Positions 36,915 through 47,618 of a DNA stretch of 59,081 nucleotides are shown in pieces. Each line of letters opens with the position of its first letter. Position 1 is the stretch's first letter. Under the pieces are notes generated by a model that ran no database searches, was not told where the DNA came from, and worked only from the letters and a program-made list of their open reading frames with translations. The DNA is from an uncultured Geobacter sp. (lineage in GTDB: Bacteria > Desulfobacterota > Desulfuromonadia > Geobacterales > Geobacteraceae): contig CAIWTU010000002.1 of NCBI GenBank assembly GCA_903915655.1, positions 1 to 59,081 on the forward strand, read 5' to 3'. The translations under genes were made by a program, and so were the position numbers.

Positions 36915-38447
36915 CTAGCCGATAAGGCTCTTCCCGGTCATCTCCAGAGGCTGCGGGATACCAAGTAGTACGAGCGCCGTCGGAGCTATGTCAGCAAGGA
37001 TACCTGACCGCAGTCTGACATTTTTTCTAGTTTCGTCAACCAGGATAACGGGGACCGGATTGGTAGTATGGGCCGTGTGGGGAGCGCCGTTTTCGTCAAC
37101 CATGCTTTCGGCGTTACCGTGATCGGCAGTAATGATGACAGAACCTTTTTTTGCGAGAACCCTGGCTACTATTTTCCCCACACATTCGTCTACCGTTTCT
37201 ATCGCCCTGACAGCAGCCTCCATGATGCCGGTATGACCTACCATGTCGGCATTGGCAAAATTCAGCACGATAAAGTCATATTTGTTTTCGTCGAGCTGTC
37301 GCAGCAGTTCATCGCAGACGAGAGGAGCGCTCATTTCCGGTTTTTTATCATAGGTTGAGACCTCCCTGGGAGAGGGAATCAGGATACGATCCTCACCCCG
37401 GAAAGGGACCTCGTTACCACCATTGAAAAAGAAGGTAACATGGGCGTATTTCTCGGTTTCGGCAATCCGGAGCTGTTTAAGGCCTCCCCTGCCGACCACC
37501 TCGCCAAGGATGTTTTTAAGCTCTTCAGGAGCGAATGCTACAGGGAGGTTGAATGTTTCATCATAGAGTGTCAGGCAGACGTAAGAAGAAAGTCTGGGAC
37601 TCCGTTCGCGTACAAATTCCGTGAAATCGGGGGCGGAAATTGCGCTGGTGATCTCCCTCGCACGATCCGAGCGGAAATTGAAGAAGATGAGACCGTCTCC
37701 ATCCTTGAGTCTGCCAACCGGTTCACCATTCTCGACAATTACCGCAGGGGTGACAAATTCGTCGGTAACACCCTCAAGATAGCTCCGCTCGATAGCCTGT
37801 CGGGCCGAACCAAAGGGGTTACCTGAGCCGAGGACAATCGCTGCAAAGGCTTTTTCGACCCTGTCCCAGCGTTTATCCCGATCCATGGCGTAGTAGCGAC
37901 CGATAACCGTTGCAATCCTGCCTGCGCCGATCTTTACCATCTCGTCTTCCAGTTGCTTCAGGTATCCGGCGCCGCTTTTCGGCGGTGTATCGCGACCGTC
38001 CATGATACAGTGGACAAAAATGGTTGCAATCCCTTCTTTTTTGGCGAGTTCCAGCAGAGCATAAAGATGGGTAATATGGGAGTGGACCCCCCCATCGGAA
38101 AGAAGTCCTGCCAGGTGGAGACTGCCACCCGACGCTTTTGTCCTGGCCATGCAGTCGAGCAGGAGGGGGTTGACAAAGAAAGAACCGTCCTCGATAGCCT
38201 TGCTGATACGAGTCAGCTCCTGGTATACGACACGCCCCGCGCCGATATTCAGATGTCCGACCTCGGAGTTTCCCATCTGCCCGGCAGGGAGGCCTACCGC
38301 GAGACCGGAAGCCTCCAGCTCCGCAGAGGGGTACTCCCGCAGCAACCGGTCCATGTTAGGGGTTCGCGCCTGGGCAACTGCATTATTTTCGCGATGGGGA
38401 TTTAACCCCCATCCATCAAGAATCATGAGCAGCAAAGGTTGCAGCAT
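36915..38447 (-). CDS. gpmI: 2,3-bisphosphoglycerate-independent phosphoglycerate mutase
   Basis: A 510-residue manganese-dependent mutase of glycolysis and gluconeogenesis (3-PG to 2-PG). It has the alkaline-phosphatase fold with [13 protein letters not shown] at the start, the catalytic Ser in [27 protein letters not shown] and the metal-site segments [12 protein letters not shown] and ITADHGNAE. The GTG at 38453 is only 1 bp from the GGAG. The ATG at 38447, seven bases from it, is the better start and gives MLQPLLL. Confidence 0.95.
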   Translation of the reverse strand: MLQPLLLMILDGWGLNPHRENNAVAQARTPNMDRLLREYPSAELEASGLAVGLPAGQMGNSEVGHLNIGAGRVVYQELTRISKAIEDGSFFVNPLLLDCMARTKASGGSLHLAGLLSDGGVHSHITHLYALLELAKKEGIATIFVHCIMDGRDTPPKSGAGYLKQLEDEMVKIGAGRIATVIGRYYAMDRDKRWDRVEKAFAAIVLGSGNPFGSARQAIERSYLEGVTDEFVTPAVIVENGEPVGRLKDGDGLIFFNFRSDRAREITSAISAPDFTEFVRERSPRLSSYVCLTLYDETFNLPVAFAPEELKNILGEVVGRGGLKQLRIAETEKYAHVTFFFNGGNEVPFRGEDRILIPSPREVSTYDKKPEMSAPLVCDELLRQLDENKYDFIVLNFANADMVGHTGIMEAAVRAIETVDECVGKIVARVLAKKGSVIITADHGNAESMVDENGAPHTAHTTNPVPVILVDETRKNVRLRSGILADIAPTALVLLGIPQPLEMTGKSLIG

Positions 38448-38513
38448 TTTCACTCCATAAATGAACGGCAGGCCCGGCGCGCACGGTATTTTGTCAGTGG
38501 CAAACGGTCGGTT

Positions 38514-38975
38514 TCAATGATGATACGGCTCATTGTTAAGTATTGTAAAACCCCGATAAAGCTGCTCCAGTAAAAAGATCCGCGCCATCTGATGGGTAAA
38601 TGTCATCGCCGAAAGGGAAATAACCTTGTCTGCTTCTCTCCTGAATCCATCTGAGAAGCCATAAGCGCCACCGATGATGAAAGCTATCTCGGGAGTCGCA
38701 GCATCACGGCATCCGGAAATGAAGGAAGCAAACCGCAGGGAGTCCATCGTTTCTCCTTTTTCATCCAAAAGGAGAACCTTGGCATTCTTAGGGAGGGACT
38801 TTCTCAGACGGTCGCATTCCCGCGAACGCATGGTTTCGGAACCTGCCCCCTTTTCCTCCTTGACCTCAATAATCTCCAGAGGCGCATATCGCTTGATTCG
38901 GGCAGCATATTCCCCGATAGCTTCCCGCACCCACTCCTGTTGGGTTTTACCGACCCAGAGGATGCGGAGCCTCAA
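38514..38975 (-). CDS. rlmH: 23S rRNA pseudouridine-1915 N3-methyltransferase RlmH
   Basis: A 153-residue SPOUT-class methyltransferase. It starts LRILWVGKTQQEWVREAIGEYAARI and has the knot motifs FIIGGAYGFSDGFRREAD and LSAMTFTHQMARIFLLEQLYR, with the usual NNEPYHH end. The TTG start overlaps the TGA of rsfS, so translation is coupled. Confidence 0.95.
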   Translation of the reverse strand: MRLRILWVGKTQQEWVREAIGEYAARIKRYAPLEIIEVKEEKGAGSETMRSRECDRLRKSLPKNAKVLLLDEKGETMDSLRFASFISGCRDAATPEIAFIIGGAYGFSDGFRREADKVISLSAMTFTHQMARIFLLEQLYRGFTILNNEPYHH

Positions 38976-39358
38976 CCCTTTTTAGCTTCCAGTACCGGCT
39001 CTGCAGGAACCTCCAGGAGAGGGGCGTGGGACCAGAGCGAATCCAGATCGTAATAGTAGCGGATATCTTCCTTGAAAACATGAACTATCACGTCTCCATA
39101 ATCGATAACTACCCAGTTACCTTCCTTCAACCCCTCAATATCGATAGCCTTGCCGAATTTCTTCAGCCCCTGCTTGACTGAATCGGCTATGGCCTGGGTC
39201 TGCTTGTCGGACTGACCGGAGGCAAGCACGAGATAATCGGCAATCGATGATATACCGCTGATTTTCAGAATTTTTACATCAAGGGCTTTTTTGTCCAGGG
39301 CACGCTCGGCACACTTTATGGCTCTATCTTGGGAAGACAATCTTATTTCAGGTGGCAT
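38972..39358 (-). CDS. rsfS: Ribosome silencing factor RsfS
   Basis: A 128-residue RsfS/Iojap protein that binds L14 and blocks subunit joining in starvation. Family blocks are ALDKKALDVKILKISG, ADYLVLASGQSDKQTQAIAD and EGLKEGNWVVIDYGDVIVHVF. The gene overlaps nadD by 11 bp and rlmH by 4 bp, the common nadD-rsfS-rlmH arrangement. Confidence 0.95.
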   Translation of the reverse strand: MPPEIRLSSQDRAIKCAERALDKKALDVKILKISGISSIADYLVLASGQSDKQTQAIADSVKQGLKKFGKAIDIEGLKEGNWVVIDYGDVIVHVFKEDIRYYYDLDSLWSHAPLLEVPAEPVLEAKKG

Positions 39359-39998
39359 TTACATAAATCCTTTGTTTGTGTATGTATTGTTCAACCGGGT
39401 CCGGCACCAGATATTTTATGGAACGGCCCTTATTTGTAATTTCACGGATTGAGGTGGAAGAAATATCGAGTTGCGTCCCAACAATATAATAAACGGAATG
39501 GCCCGATTTATGGGCAAGCCGTTTCTCTGTTTCATGGTAACAGAACTCGTTGCGAATATCAACCGGGAGGGCATCTTTAAGGCTTGTCACGGCGGCGCCC
39601 GGCCGCATTATGGCCACAATGTTGCAGCAGGTGAAGATCGATGAGTATTCTTTCCAGGTACTGAAATCGGCGAACGAATCACTTCCCATGATAAGATAAA
39701 ATTCATCTTCGGGATAGAGTTCGCGAAACAGCTGCAGAGTATCTATCGAATATGACTTCCCCTCCCGTTTCCCCTCAATGTCGGAAAAAGTAAAACAGGG
39801 GTTTCCGGCGATCGCCATCTTTACCATTGCAAGACGTTTCTCAAATGAAAGATTTTCGGCAAGCGGCTTGTGGGGCGGGGTGGCAACCGGCACGAAAACA
39901 ACTTTGAAAAGCTCGAACGAATCGCGGATTTCCTCTGCGATGCGCAAATGGGCCATATGTATTGGATTGAAGGTCCCGCCAAATATTCCAATTTTCAT
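39348..39998 (-). CDS. nadD: Nicotinate-mononucleotide adenylyltransferase NadD
   Basis: A 216-residue enzyme of NAD synthesis. The N-terminal nucleotidyltransferase motif is GIFGGTFNPIHMAHLRIAEEI, followed by PPHKPL, FYLIMGSDSFADFSTW, the ISSTSIRE motif and the family C-terminus YLVPDPVEQYI. It sits between proA (82 bp upstream) and rsfS. Confidence 0.95.
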   Translation of the reverse strand: MKIGIFGGTFNPIHMAHLRIAEEIRDSFELFKVVFVPVATPPHKPLAENLSFEKRLAMVKMAIAGNPCFTFSDIEGKREGKSYSIDTLQLFRELYPEDEFYLIMGSDSFADFSTWKEYSSIFTCCNIVAIMRPGAAVTSLKDALPVDIRNEFCYHETEKRLAHKSGHSVYYIVGTQLDISSTSIREITNKGRSIKYLVPDPVEQYIHKQRIYVNAT

Positions 39999-40080
39999 AT
40001 AATTTCCGAATTTCCGCCTTTCTTCTTACAACTTGGCAGGTTCTTGACTTTTCCAGAGGTTATCTGGAATTCTGACAGGA

Positions 40081-41337
40081 TCATTCCCTTATCTGCCCGT
40101 CTCCATAAACTATGAACTTGGTGGTAGTTAAATCCTCAAGCCCCATCGGACCGAACGAGTGAAGCTTGGTGGTGGAGATGCCGATCTCCGCGCCGAGGCC
40201 CAACTGGTTACCGTCGGCAAAACGGGTAGAGGCATTGACCAGAACCACCCCCGAGTTCACTTCACGGATAAAACGGTGGGCATTGCTGTAGTTGGCGGTG
40301 ACAATAGCCTCGGTATGGAGCGATCCGTATTTGTTGATATGGGAAATTGCCTGGTCAAGATCATCCACAACCCGTACCGCGAGGATAAGATCCAGAAATT
40401 CAGCGTACCAGTCGTCCTCTGTTGCCGCCTTGGCGCCTGGCGCAAACACCCTGAAACAGGGATCACCTCGCAGTTCAACGTCTAACCTGGATAGGGTCTC
40501 GTAAATACGCGGGCCAAAAGTCGCTGCCACGTCCTTGTGGATAAGGAGAGTTTCCAGTGCATTGCAGACTGCTGGACGCTGGGTCTTGGCGTTTATGATT
40601 ATCTTTTCTGCCGAGTCAAGGTCGGCTTCGGCATCAACAAACAGGTGACAGACCCCCTTGTAATGCTTGATAACCGGGATCTTCGAATGTTCGACGACGA
40701 AGCGGATAAGCCCTTCTCCGCCACGGGGGATGATAATATCAATGCTTTCTTCCTGCTTCAACATTTCCAGAACCCCTTCTCGATCCACAAAAGGTATTAC
40801 GGAGAGCGCAGCTTCGGGGATACCCGCTGCAGTCATCACATCGCGCAGGACGCGGGAAATGGCCATATTCGAATTTATTGCCTCTGAACCACCCCTGAGG
40901 ATAACCGCATTACCGGCCTTGAGGCAGAGTGCGGCAGCATCTGCTGTAACATTGGGGCGCGCCTCGTAGATAATTCCGATCACGCCGAGCGGTATCCGCA
41001 TCTTCCCCACCATCAGGTCATTGGGGCGCCTCCACATCCCGGTAACCTCTCCCACCGGATCGGGAAGTGCTGCCACCTCGTTGAGGCCATCCGCCATTGC
41101 CTTGATGCGCCCCTCATCGAGCATCAGCCGATCAAGCATGGCGGCAGAAAGCCCTTTCCCCTCTCCTGAAGCAAGGTCCTTTCCGTTCGCCTCAATAAGA
41201 ATGCCGGTATTCTCAACCAGGGCCAGGGCCATTTTTTCGAGCAGAGCGTTCTTTACCCCCGATGAGAGTCTGGCGATGGCAAAAGAGGCCTGACGCGCCT
41301 CTCTGGCTATTTTCCTGATTTGCTGAGCTATGGTCAT
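40081..41337 (-). CDS. proA: Glutamate-5-semialdehyde dehydrogenase ProA
   Basis: A 418-residue NADPH-dependent reductase, second step of proline synthesis. Motifs are MRIPLGVIGIIYEARPNVTADAAALCLK, AVILRGGSEAINSN, the catalytic Cys in TQRPAVCNALETLLIH and FADGNQLGLGAEIGISTTKLH. A TTG at 41349 gives four extra residues, but GGAG lies correctly before the ATG at 41337. It follows proB by 58 bp. Confidence 0.96.
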   Translation of the reverse strand: MTIAQQIRKIAREARQASFAIARLSSGVKNALLEKMALALVENTGILIEANGKDLASGEGKGLSAAMLDRLMLDEGRIKAMADGLNEVAALPDPVGEVTGMWRRPNDLMVGKMRIPLGVIGIIYEARPNVTADAAALCLKAGNAVILRGGSEAINSNMAISRVLRDVMTAAGIPEAALSVIPFVDREGVLEMLKQEESIDIIIPRGGEGLIRFVVEHSKIPVIKHYKGVCHLFVDAEADLDSAEKIIINAKTQRPAVCNALETLLIHKDVAATFGPRIYETLSRLDVELRGDPCFRVFAPGAKAATEDDWYAEFLDLILAVRVVDDLDQAISHINKYGSLHTEAIVTANYSNAHRFIREVNSGVVLVNASTRFADGNQLGLGAEIGISTTKLHSFGPMGLEDLTTTKFIVYGDGQIRE

Positions 41338-41407
41338 CTTATTCTCCAACAGTCTGCAGAAATAAACTCCGGGACCTTATTCTATACGGTTATTCCTTTT
41401 GGAACGA

Positions 41408-42529
41408 TTACAGCATAACCAGGTTATCCCGGTGAATAATCTCGTCCCCATAACGGTAACCGAGTATGGCTTCTATCTCTCGGCTCTTGTGACCGAGAAT
41501 TTTCTCGATCTCCAGGTGGGAGTAGTCAACGATTCCACGGGCAAATTCCATCCCGTCCGGTCCGCAGAGCCGCACGGAGGCCCCACGTTCAAACCCCCCC
41601 TCCACCCTGGAAACACCGGAAGGGAGAAGGCTCCTTCCCTCGGTCGAAAGCACTGCCACCGCCCCTTTGTCAACAAAAATCTTTCCGTTGGGGCGGAGAG
41701 TATAAGCTATCCAGTGCTTGCGCCGGTTCAGAGTCCCCTTGACCGGCAGAAAGAAGGTGCCTACTTCCAGACCTGCCAGTGCCTGAGTAAGGGTTCCAGG
41801 GGTACAGCCATTTATAATGATGCTGGGCACACCATACTGGCTTGCCTTTTTAGCCGCCGCCAGCTTGGTAGCCATTCCACCGGTACCAACGGAAGAAACT
41901 GCGGAGCCAGCGGCCAGTTCGATCTCCCTTGTTACGGATTTAACCAATGGAATAAGCCTGGCATGGGGGTTGAGTCGGGGATCCGAATCATAAAAACCGT
42001 CAATATCAGTCATGATTACAAGGAGATTGGCTTCGATGAGATTGGTCACAAGGGCCGAGAGATTATCGTTATCCCCAAACTTGATTTCCTCCACCACGAC
42101 TGTGTCGTTCTCATTGATGATCGGAATGACCTCGCAGGAGAGGAGCATATCCATGGTGGCACGGGCATTCAGGAAGCGTTGTCGGTTTGCCAGATCATCT
42201 CTGGTAAGTAAAATCTGCGCCACCTTGAGGCGGTGCTGCGAGAATGCGGCTTCGTACGACTGCATCAGACGGGACTGACCGATGGCAGCAGCAGCCTGTT
42301 TCTGCGGTATGCTCCCGGGCCTGCCGACAAGCCCCAACTCTTTGCTTCCGGCCGCCACAGCTCCGGAAGTTACGATGACTATCTCCAGGCCGTCTCTTCT
42401 GAACTGCGCCACATCCAGAGCCAGAGACCGGATAAAATCATGGTCTATAACGTCCTTACCGCCAGTAAGAACACGGCTGCCGATTTTTATAACGACACGT
42501 TTTACTGTTTTGAGGGTTTCTTTACGCAT
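41408..42529 (-). CDS. proB: Glutamate 5-kinase ProB with PUA domain
   Basis: A 373-residue kinase for the first step of proline synthesis. The amino-acid-kinase domain has [55 protein letters not shown]-like [26 protein letters not shown] and [18 protein letters not shown]-terminal PUA domain (about 280-373) starts at [13 protein letters not shown]. It is downstream of obgE (95-bp gap) and upstream of proA. Confidence 0.96.
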   Translation of the reverse strand: MRKETLKTVKRVVIKIGSRVLTGGKDVIDHDFIRSLALDVAQFRRDGLEIVIVTSGAVAAGSKELGLVGRPGSIPQKQAAAAIGQSRLMQSYEAAFSQHRLKVAQILLTRDDLANRQRFLNARATMDMLLSCEVIPIINENDTVVVEEIKFGDNDNLSALVTNLIEANLLVIMTDIDGFYDSDPRLNPHARLIPLVKSVTREIELAAGSAVSSVGTGGMATKLAAAKKASQYGVPSIIINGCTPGTLTQALAGLEVGTFFLPVKGTLNRRKHWIAYTLRPNGKIFVDKGAVAVLSTEGRSLLPSGVSRVEGGFERGASVRLCGPDGMEFARGIVDYSHLEIEKILGHKSREIEAILGYRYGDEIIHRDNLVML

Positions 42530-42624
42530 GGTACCGATCCAGCCAGGTAATTTTATATGAAAACGGGGACAAAAATGGTATCACGCCCCCCTGTTAATGG
42601 CAAATCATGCAGCTGCCAAACGGG

Positions 42625-43938
<1,314 letters not shown>

Positions 43939-44196
43939 TTAATTAGCCGGGTAAACCGATACCTTCTTCCTATCTTTTCCCATGCGCTCAAACTGAACAA
44001 CCCCATCAATCAGCGCAAAGAGGGTGTAATCCCTGCCGCAACCGACATTATTTCCGGGGTGAATTGACGTCCCATGCTGACGATAAATTATATTGCCGGC
44101 CCTGACCGGCTCCCCGCCGAACTTCTTGCAACCAAGTCGCTGACCTGATGAGTCGCGACCGTTTCTACTGCTTCCGCCTGCTTTCTTATGTGCCAT
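43939..44196 (-). CDS. rpmA: 50S ribosomal protein L27
   Basis: An 85-residue L27, starting [20 protein letters not shown] and containing [15 protein letters not shown]. The N-terminal tail reaches the peptidyl-transferase centre. There is no cleavable N-terminal extension of the Firmicutes type. It lies 35 bp after rplU, same operon. Confidence 0.98.
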   Translation of the reverse strand: MAHKKAGGSSRNGRDSSGQRLGCKKFGGEPVRAGNIIYRQHGTSIHPGNNVGCGRDYTLFALIDGVVQFERMGKDRKKVSVYPAN

Positions 44197-44231
44197 ATCT
44201 ATTAAGCCTCCTGAATCAAAGAAAAAACTCC

Positions 44232-44540
44232 TTAAGCGTTTATCTTTTCAATCTTTAAAACGGTTCTGAATTGGCGGTGCCCGTTCAGCTTCCTGGAGTT
44301 TTTCCTCCGTTTCGACTTGAAAACGAGTATCTTTTTGTCTTTCCCCTGCTGAATGATCTTGCCGACAACAGAGGCGCTGGGCACTAAAGGTGTTCCGATT
44401 GCTACCTTGTCGCCGCCAACCATCAGGACTTCATTGAGTTCAACGGTATCGCCTACCGCACCCTCCAGTTTTTCGACCTTTAGCAGGTCTCCCTCGGAAA
44501 CTTTGTACTGCTTCCCTCCGGTTTTCACTACTGCGTACAT
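44232..44540 (-). CDS. rplU: 50S ribosomal protein L21
   Basis: A 102-residue L21, starting [18 protein letters not shown] and ending in the basic [17 protein letters not shown] region. The frame is open for 21 more codons upstream, but those residues are not L21-like and cover the palindrome and promoter. Transcription starts at a strong promoter (44582-44610). Confidence 0.97.
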   Translation of the reverse strand: MYAVVKTGGKQYKVSEGDLLKVEKLEGAVGDTVELNEVLMVGGDKVAIGTPLVPSASVVGKIIQQGKDKKILVFKSKRRKNSRKLNGHRQFRTVLKIEKINA

Positions 44541-44563
44541 GAACTTCACCACCTTCTGTAATG

Positions 44564-44585
44564 TTTTTAGTTGAGCAACTAAAAA
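44564..44585. promoter_or_regulatory. 22-bp palindrome at the rplU transcription start
   Basis: TTTTTAGTTG and CAACTAAAAA are perfect 10-bp arms around a central AG. It overlaps the -10 box of the rplU promoter and the likely start site. It could be an operator, or a hairpin at the 5' end of the mRNA. Confidence 0.5.
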
Positions 44586-44610
44586 TAAACAAATAGTGCC
44601 CATGTGTCAA
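44582..44610 (-). promoter_or_regulatory. Promoter of rplU-rpmA
   Basis: Minus strand TTGACA (44610-44605), 17 bp, TATTTT (44587-44582). The leader before the L21 ATG is about 35 nt. Confidence 0.7.
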
Positions 44611-44673
44611 GTTTTTTTCTGCAGTCGTTGCCATACAAAACTGCGGGAATTGTATTAACTCGTCACTAACTCA

Positions 44674-45852
44674 TTAAACCGAGCGTATTATTACGGAATG
44701 GGCCGCCTGTTCAGCCCGCTCTCTCGCCTCAACGGTATCTCTGCCGCTTGAGAGGGCCACACCCATCCGCCTGCCGGGACGAGCCTCCGGTTTCCCGAAC
44801 AGGCGCACCTTGGTTTCGGGAACCAGGAGGGCCTCGGCAAGACCGTCAAATACCACCTCATGAGAGGCTTCAGCTGCCAGAATGACGTGCGAAGCAGAAC
44901 AGGCCAGAGATGTAATCTCAGGCACGGGGAGGCCGAGGATTGCCCTGACGTGCAATTCGAACTCGGAAAGATTCTGGGAGACCATGGTGACCATCCCGGT
45001 GTCATGGGGGCGCGGCGAGACCTCGCTGAAATATACCTGGTCCCCTTTGATAAACAGCTCTACTCCGAATATGCCATAGCCGCCAAGGGCATCCGTAACC
45101 GTCTTCGCCTGTCGCTTCGCTTCTTCAATGACCAGAGGAGCCATCAACATCGGCTGCCACGATTCGTGGTAGTCACCCTTGATCTGGATATGCCCGATAG
45201 GAGGACAAAACCGGGTCCCCCCTGCATAGCGCACTGTCAACAGGGTAATTTCATAATCGAAATGAATAAACTCCTCGATAATAACCGAATCCGAAGCCCC
45301 CCGTGCCCCTTCCACAGCGTAAACCCAGGCCCTTTCGATGTCAGCCGACTCGCGGACGAGGCTCTGTCCCTTCCCGGAAGAACTCATGGTCGGCTTGACC
45401 ACGCAAGGTAGTCCGATCTCCTCTATCCCACGCCTGAATTCATCCAGAGTCGATGCGAATTTGTATTTTGCCGTCGGTAAAGCCAGCTCTTCGGCCGCCA
45501 ACCGTCTTATCCCTTCCCGGTTCATGGTAAGATTGGTTGCGCGAGCCGTAGGGATTACCGTAAAGCCTTCCTCTTCAAGCTCCAGCAGAAAGGGAGTATT
45601 GATTGCCTCGATCTCCGGTACTATGTAGTCCGGTTTCTCAAGCCTTATAACCCGGCTGAGCTCTTCCTTGTCGAGCATGTTCACAACATAACTCCGGTGA
45701 GCTACCTGCATGGCCGGCGCATTGGCATACCTGTCCAGAGCAATCACCTCTACTCCGAACCGTTGAGCCTCGATGACCAACTCCTTCCCCAACTCACCCG
45801 AGCCGAGTATCAGAAGTTTAGTTGCACTTTTTTTTAATGGCGTTCCGATCAT
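44674..45852 (-). CDS. purT: Formate-dependent phosphoribosylglycinamide formyltransferase PurT
   Basis: A 392-residue ATP-grasp enzyme that forms formyl-GAR from GAR, formate and ATP in purine synthesis. Motifs are [66 protein letters not shown] and [20 protein letters not shown] at 45852 follows GAGGAGGG. It sits between rng (83 bp upstream) and rplU, an uncommon insertion into this housekeeping run. Confidence 0.95.
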   Translation of the reverse strand: MIGTPLKKSATKLLILGSGELGKELVIEAQRFGVEVIALDRYANAPAMQVAHRSYVVNMLDKEELSRVIRLEKPDYIVPEIEAINTPFLLELEEEGFTVIPTARATNLTMNREGIRRLAAEELALPTAKYKFASTLDEFRRGIEEIGLPCVVKPTMSSSGKGQSLVRESADIERAWVYAVEGARGASDSVIIEEFIHFDYEITLLTVRYAGGTRFCPPIGHIQIKGDYHESWQPMLMAPLVIEEAKRQAKTVTDALGGYGIFGVELFIKGDQVYFSEVSPRPHDTGMVTMVSQNLSEFELHVRAILGLPVPEITSLACSASHVILAAEASHEVVFDGLAEALLVPETKVRLFGKPEARPGRRMGVALSSGRDTVEARERAEQAAHSVIIRSV

Positions 45853-45935
45853 GGGACAACCCTCCTCTTTTCAATAACTTACATAAAATATTCTACTCGC
45901 AATCCAGCGACTCCCCCCTGAAACTCCGGGGGAAT

Positions 45936-47447
45936 CTATGTCAGGCTGATCTCGAACTGCTCCTGATGGAAGCCAGGCTTTGCCCGGACCGTTATCCTTT
46001 TTTTGAAACGCTTCTCCAAGTCTTCCAGTCCGCGCCTTTCCTCGTCATAGAGGAGATCCGCTACCTGCGGGTGAACGGTAAGCATAGCCTTGGTGCCACG
46101 CTGCCCAAGCATTTCCCTGCGCAACTCACGGAAAATTTCCTGGCAGACGGTCGTCTTTGACTTCACATAGCCAAGCCCTTCGCAGTACGGGCAGGGTTCG
46201 CACATCAACCGGCCGATGCTTTCCCGTACCCTTTTCCGGGTCATCTCCAGCAGGCCGAGGTCCGACATCTTCAGGATGTTGGTTTTAGACTTGTCCGCTT
46301 TGAGCGCATCTTCCAGGGCCGTAAAAACTTTTTCGCGATTCACCTCTTTTTCCATATCGATAAAGTCGATTATGATGATACCACCAATGTTGCGCAAGCG
46401 AAGCTGATAGGCAATCTCTTTCACCGCCTCCAGATTGGTCTTGAGAATGGTGTCTTCAAGGTTATGTTTCCCCACATAACGGCCGGTGTTCACATCAATA
46501 GCCGTCAGGGCCTCAGTCTGCTCGAGGATGATATAACCGCCTGATTTCAGCCAGACTTTTCTCCCCAGCGCCCTGCTGATCTCCACTTCCAGACCAAAAT
46601 GGTCAAAAATCGGCTCATTCTCCTCGTACAACTCGATGGAGTACCTGATCTTCGGCATGAAAGTGCTGATAAACTGAATGATCTTGTCATACTCGGGTCT
46701 CGAATCGACAACGATCCGGTCGACGTCCTCGGTCAGGATATCACGCACCACCTTCTGGGTCACATCCAGGTCGGAGTGTGTGAGAAACGGAGCGTTCACC
46801 TTTTCATTCTTTCTGACTATCTCCTCCCAGAGCATCGTCAGATACTGCATGTCGGTCAGGAGATCTTCTTCACTTTTCCCTTCGGAGACGGTCCGGACAA
46901 TGAATCCACCTGATGCAGGTTTAACCCTTTCTATAATCTCCTTTAGCCGTTCCCGCTCAACTTCGTTCTCAATCCTGCGGGAGACGCCAATATGGTCGAC
47001 GGTGGGCATGTAGACGAGATGCCTTCCCGGGAGCGATACGTGCGCAGTTATCCTTGCTCCTTTTGTGCCAATAGGTTCCTTGGAAACCTGGACAAGGATT
47101 TCCTGCCCCTCCTGGAGCAGTTCCTCTATTGGATGCATCGGATTGATGGCGTTTCCAGCCCCATCCATTGCCCCCTCCTTCTTGTCGGCGCCGTCCATAA
47201 AAGATTCATAATCCTCAATCGCCTCAAATACATCCGCAACGTAAAGGAAGGCTGCCTTTTCCAGCCCGATATCGACAAAGGCCGCCTGCATTCCGGGGAG
47301 GACCCGGATAACCCTTCCTTTGTAAATATTGCCCACGATCCCCTTGACCCTGCTCCGTTCCAGGTAAAGTTCGGCAATTGTGCCGTTCTCTATCAGGGCG
47401 ATGCGTGTCTCGTGGGGAGTGGTATTAATTACCAGTTCGTTTGCCAT
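45936..47447 (-). CDS. rng: Ribonuclease G (RNase E/G family)
   Basis: A 503-residue single-strand endoribonuclease for rRNA maturation and mRNA decay. The N-terminus is ELVINTTPHETRIALIENG. An S1 RNA-binding domain follows (GNIYKGRVIRVLPGMQAAFVDIG). The catalytic DNase I-like part has TEALTAIDVNTGRYVG and GIIIIDFIDME. The zinc link is CEPCPYCEGLGYV. Length and the absence of a long C-terminal scaffold indicate RNase G rather than RNase E. A G/C hairpin at about 45914-45932, with no T-run, follows the stop. Confidence 0.93.
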   Translation of the reverse strand: MANELVINTTPHETRIALIENGTIAELYLERSRVKGIVGNIYKGRVIRVLPGMQAAFVDIGLEKAAFLYVADVFEAIEDYESFMDGADKKEGAMDGAGNAINPMHPIEELLQEGQEILVQVSKEPIGTKGARITAHVSLPGRHLVYMPTVDHIGVSRRIENEVERERLKEIIERVKPASGGFIVRTVSEGKSEEDLLTDMQYLTMLWEEIVRKNEKVNAPFLTHSDLDVTQKVVRDILTEDVDRIVVDSRPEYDKIIQFISTFMPKIRYSIELYEENEPIFDHFGLEVEISRALGRKVWLKSGGYIILEQTEALTAIDVNTGRYVGKHNLEDTILKTNLEAVKEIAYQLRLRNIGGIIIIDFIDMEKEVNREKVFTALEDALKADKSKTNILKMSDLGLLEMTRKRVRESIGRLMCEPCPYCEGLGYVKSKTTVCQEIFRELRREMLGQRGTKAMLTVHPQVADLLYDEERRGLEDLEKRFKKRITVRAKPGFHQEQFEISLT

Positions 47448-47618
47448 ACGCTCCTCTTAACGGCTCTGCAAATAAATCCCGGTATCCGGAAATCACCCTC
47501 TGTACGGCCGTCCATTCGACCCGAACAGCGCCTGCAGGGTTGATTCCCCGAGTTTTAAAAGATGAACTTATTGCATTGCCATTTAATTATGGATTAATTC
47601 CGCCTTGCTTTTACAGAA

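Noticed and set aside
41400-42550. Plus-strand frames over proB
   Set aside because: They are shadows of proB, which has complete kinase and PUA motifs on the minus strand.
44541-44603. Extended N-terminus of L21
   Set aside because: L21 begins [12 protein letters not shown] throughout the family; the extra codons cover the palindrome and the -10 box.
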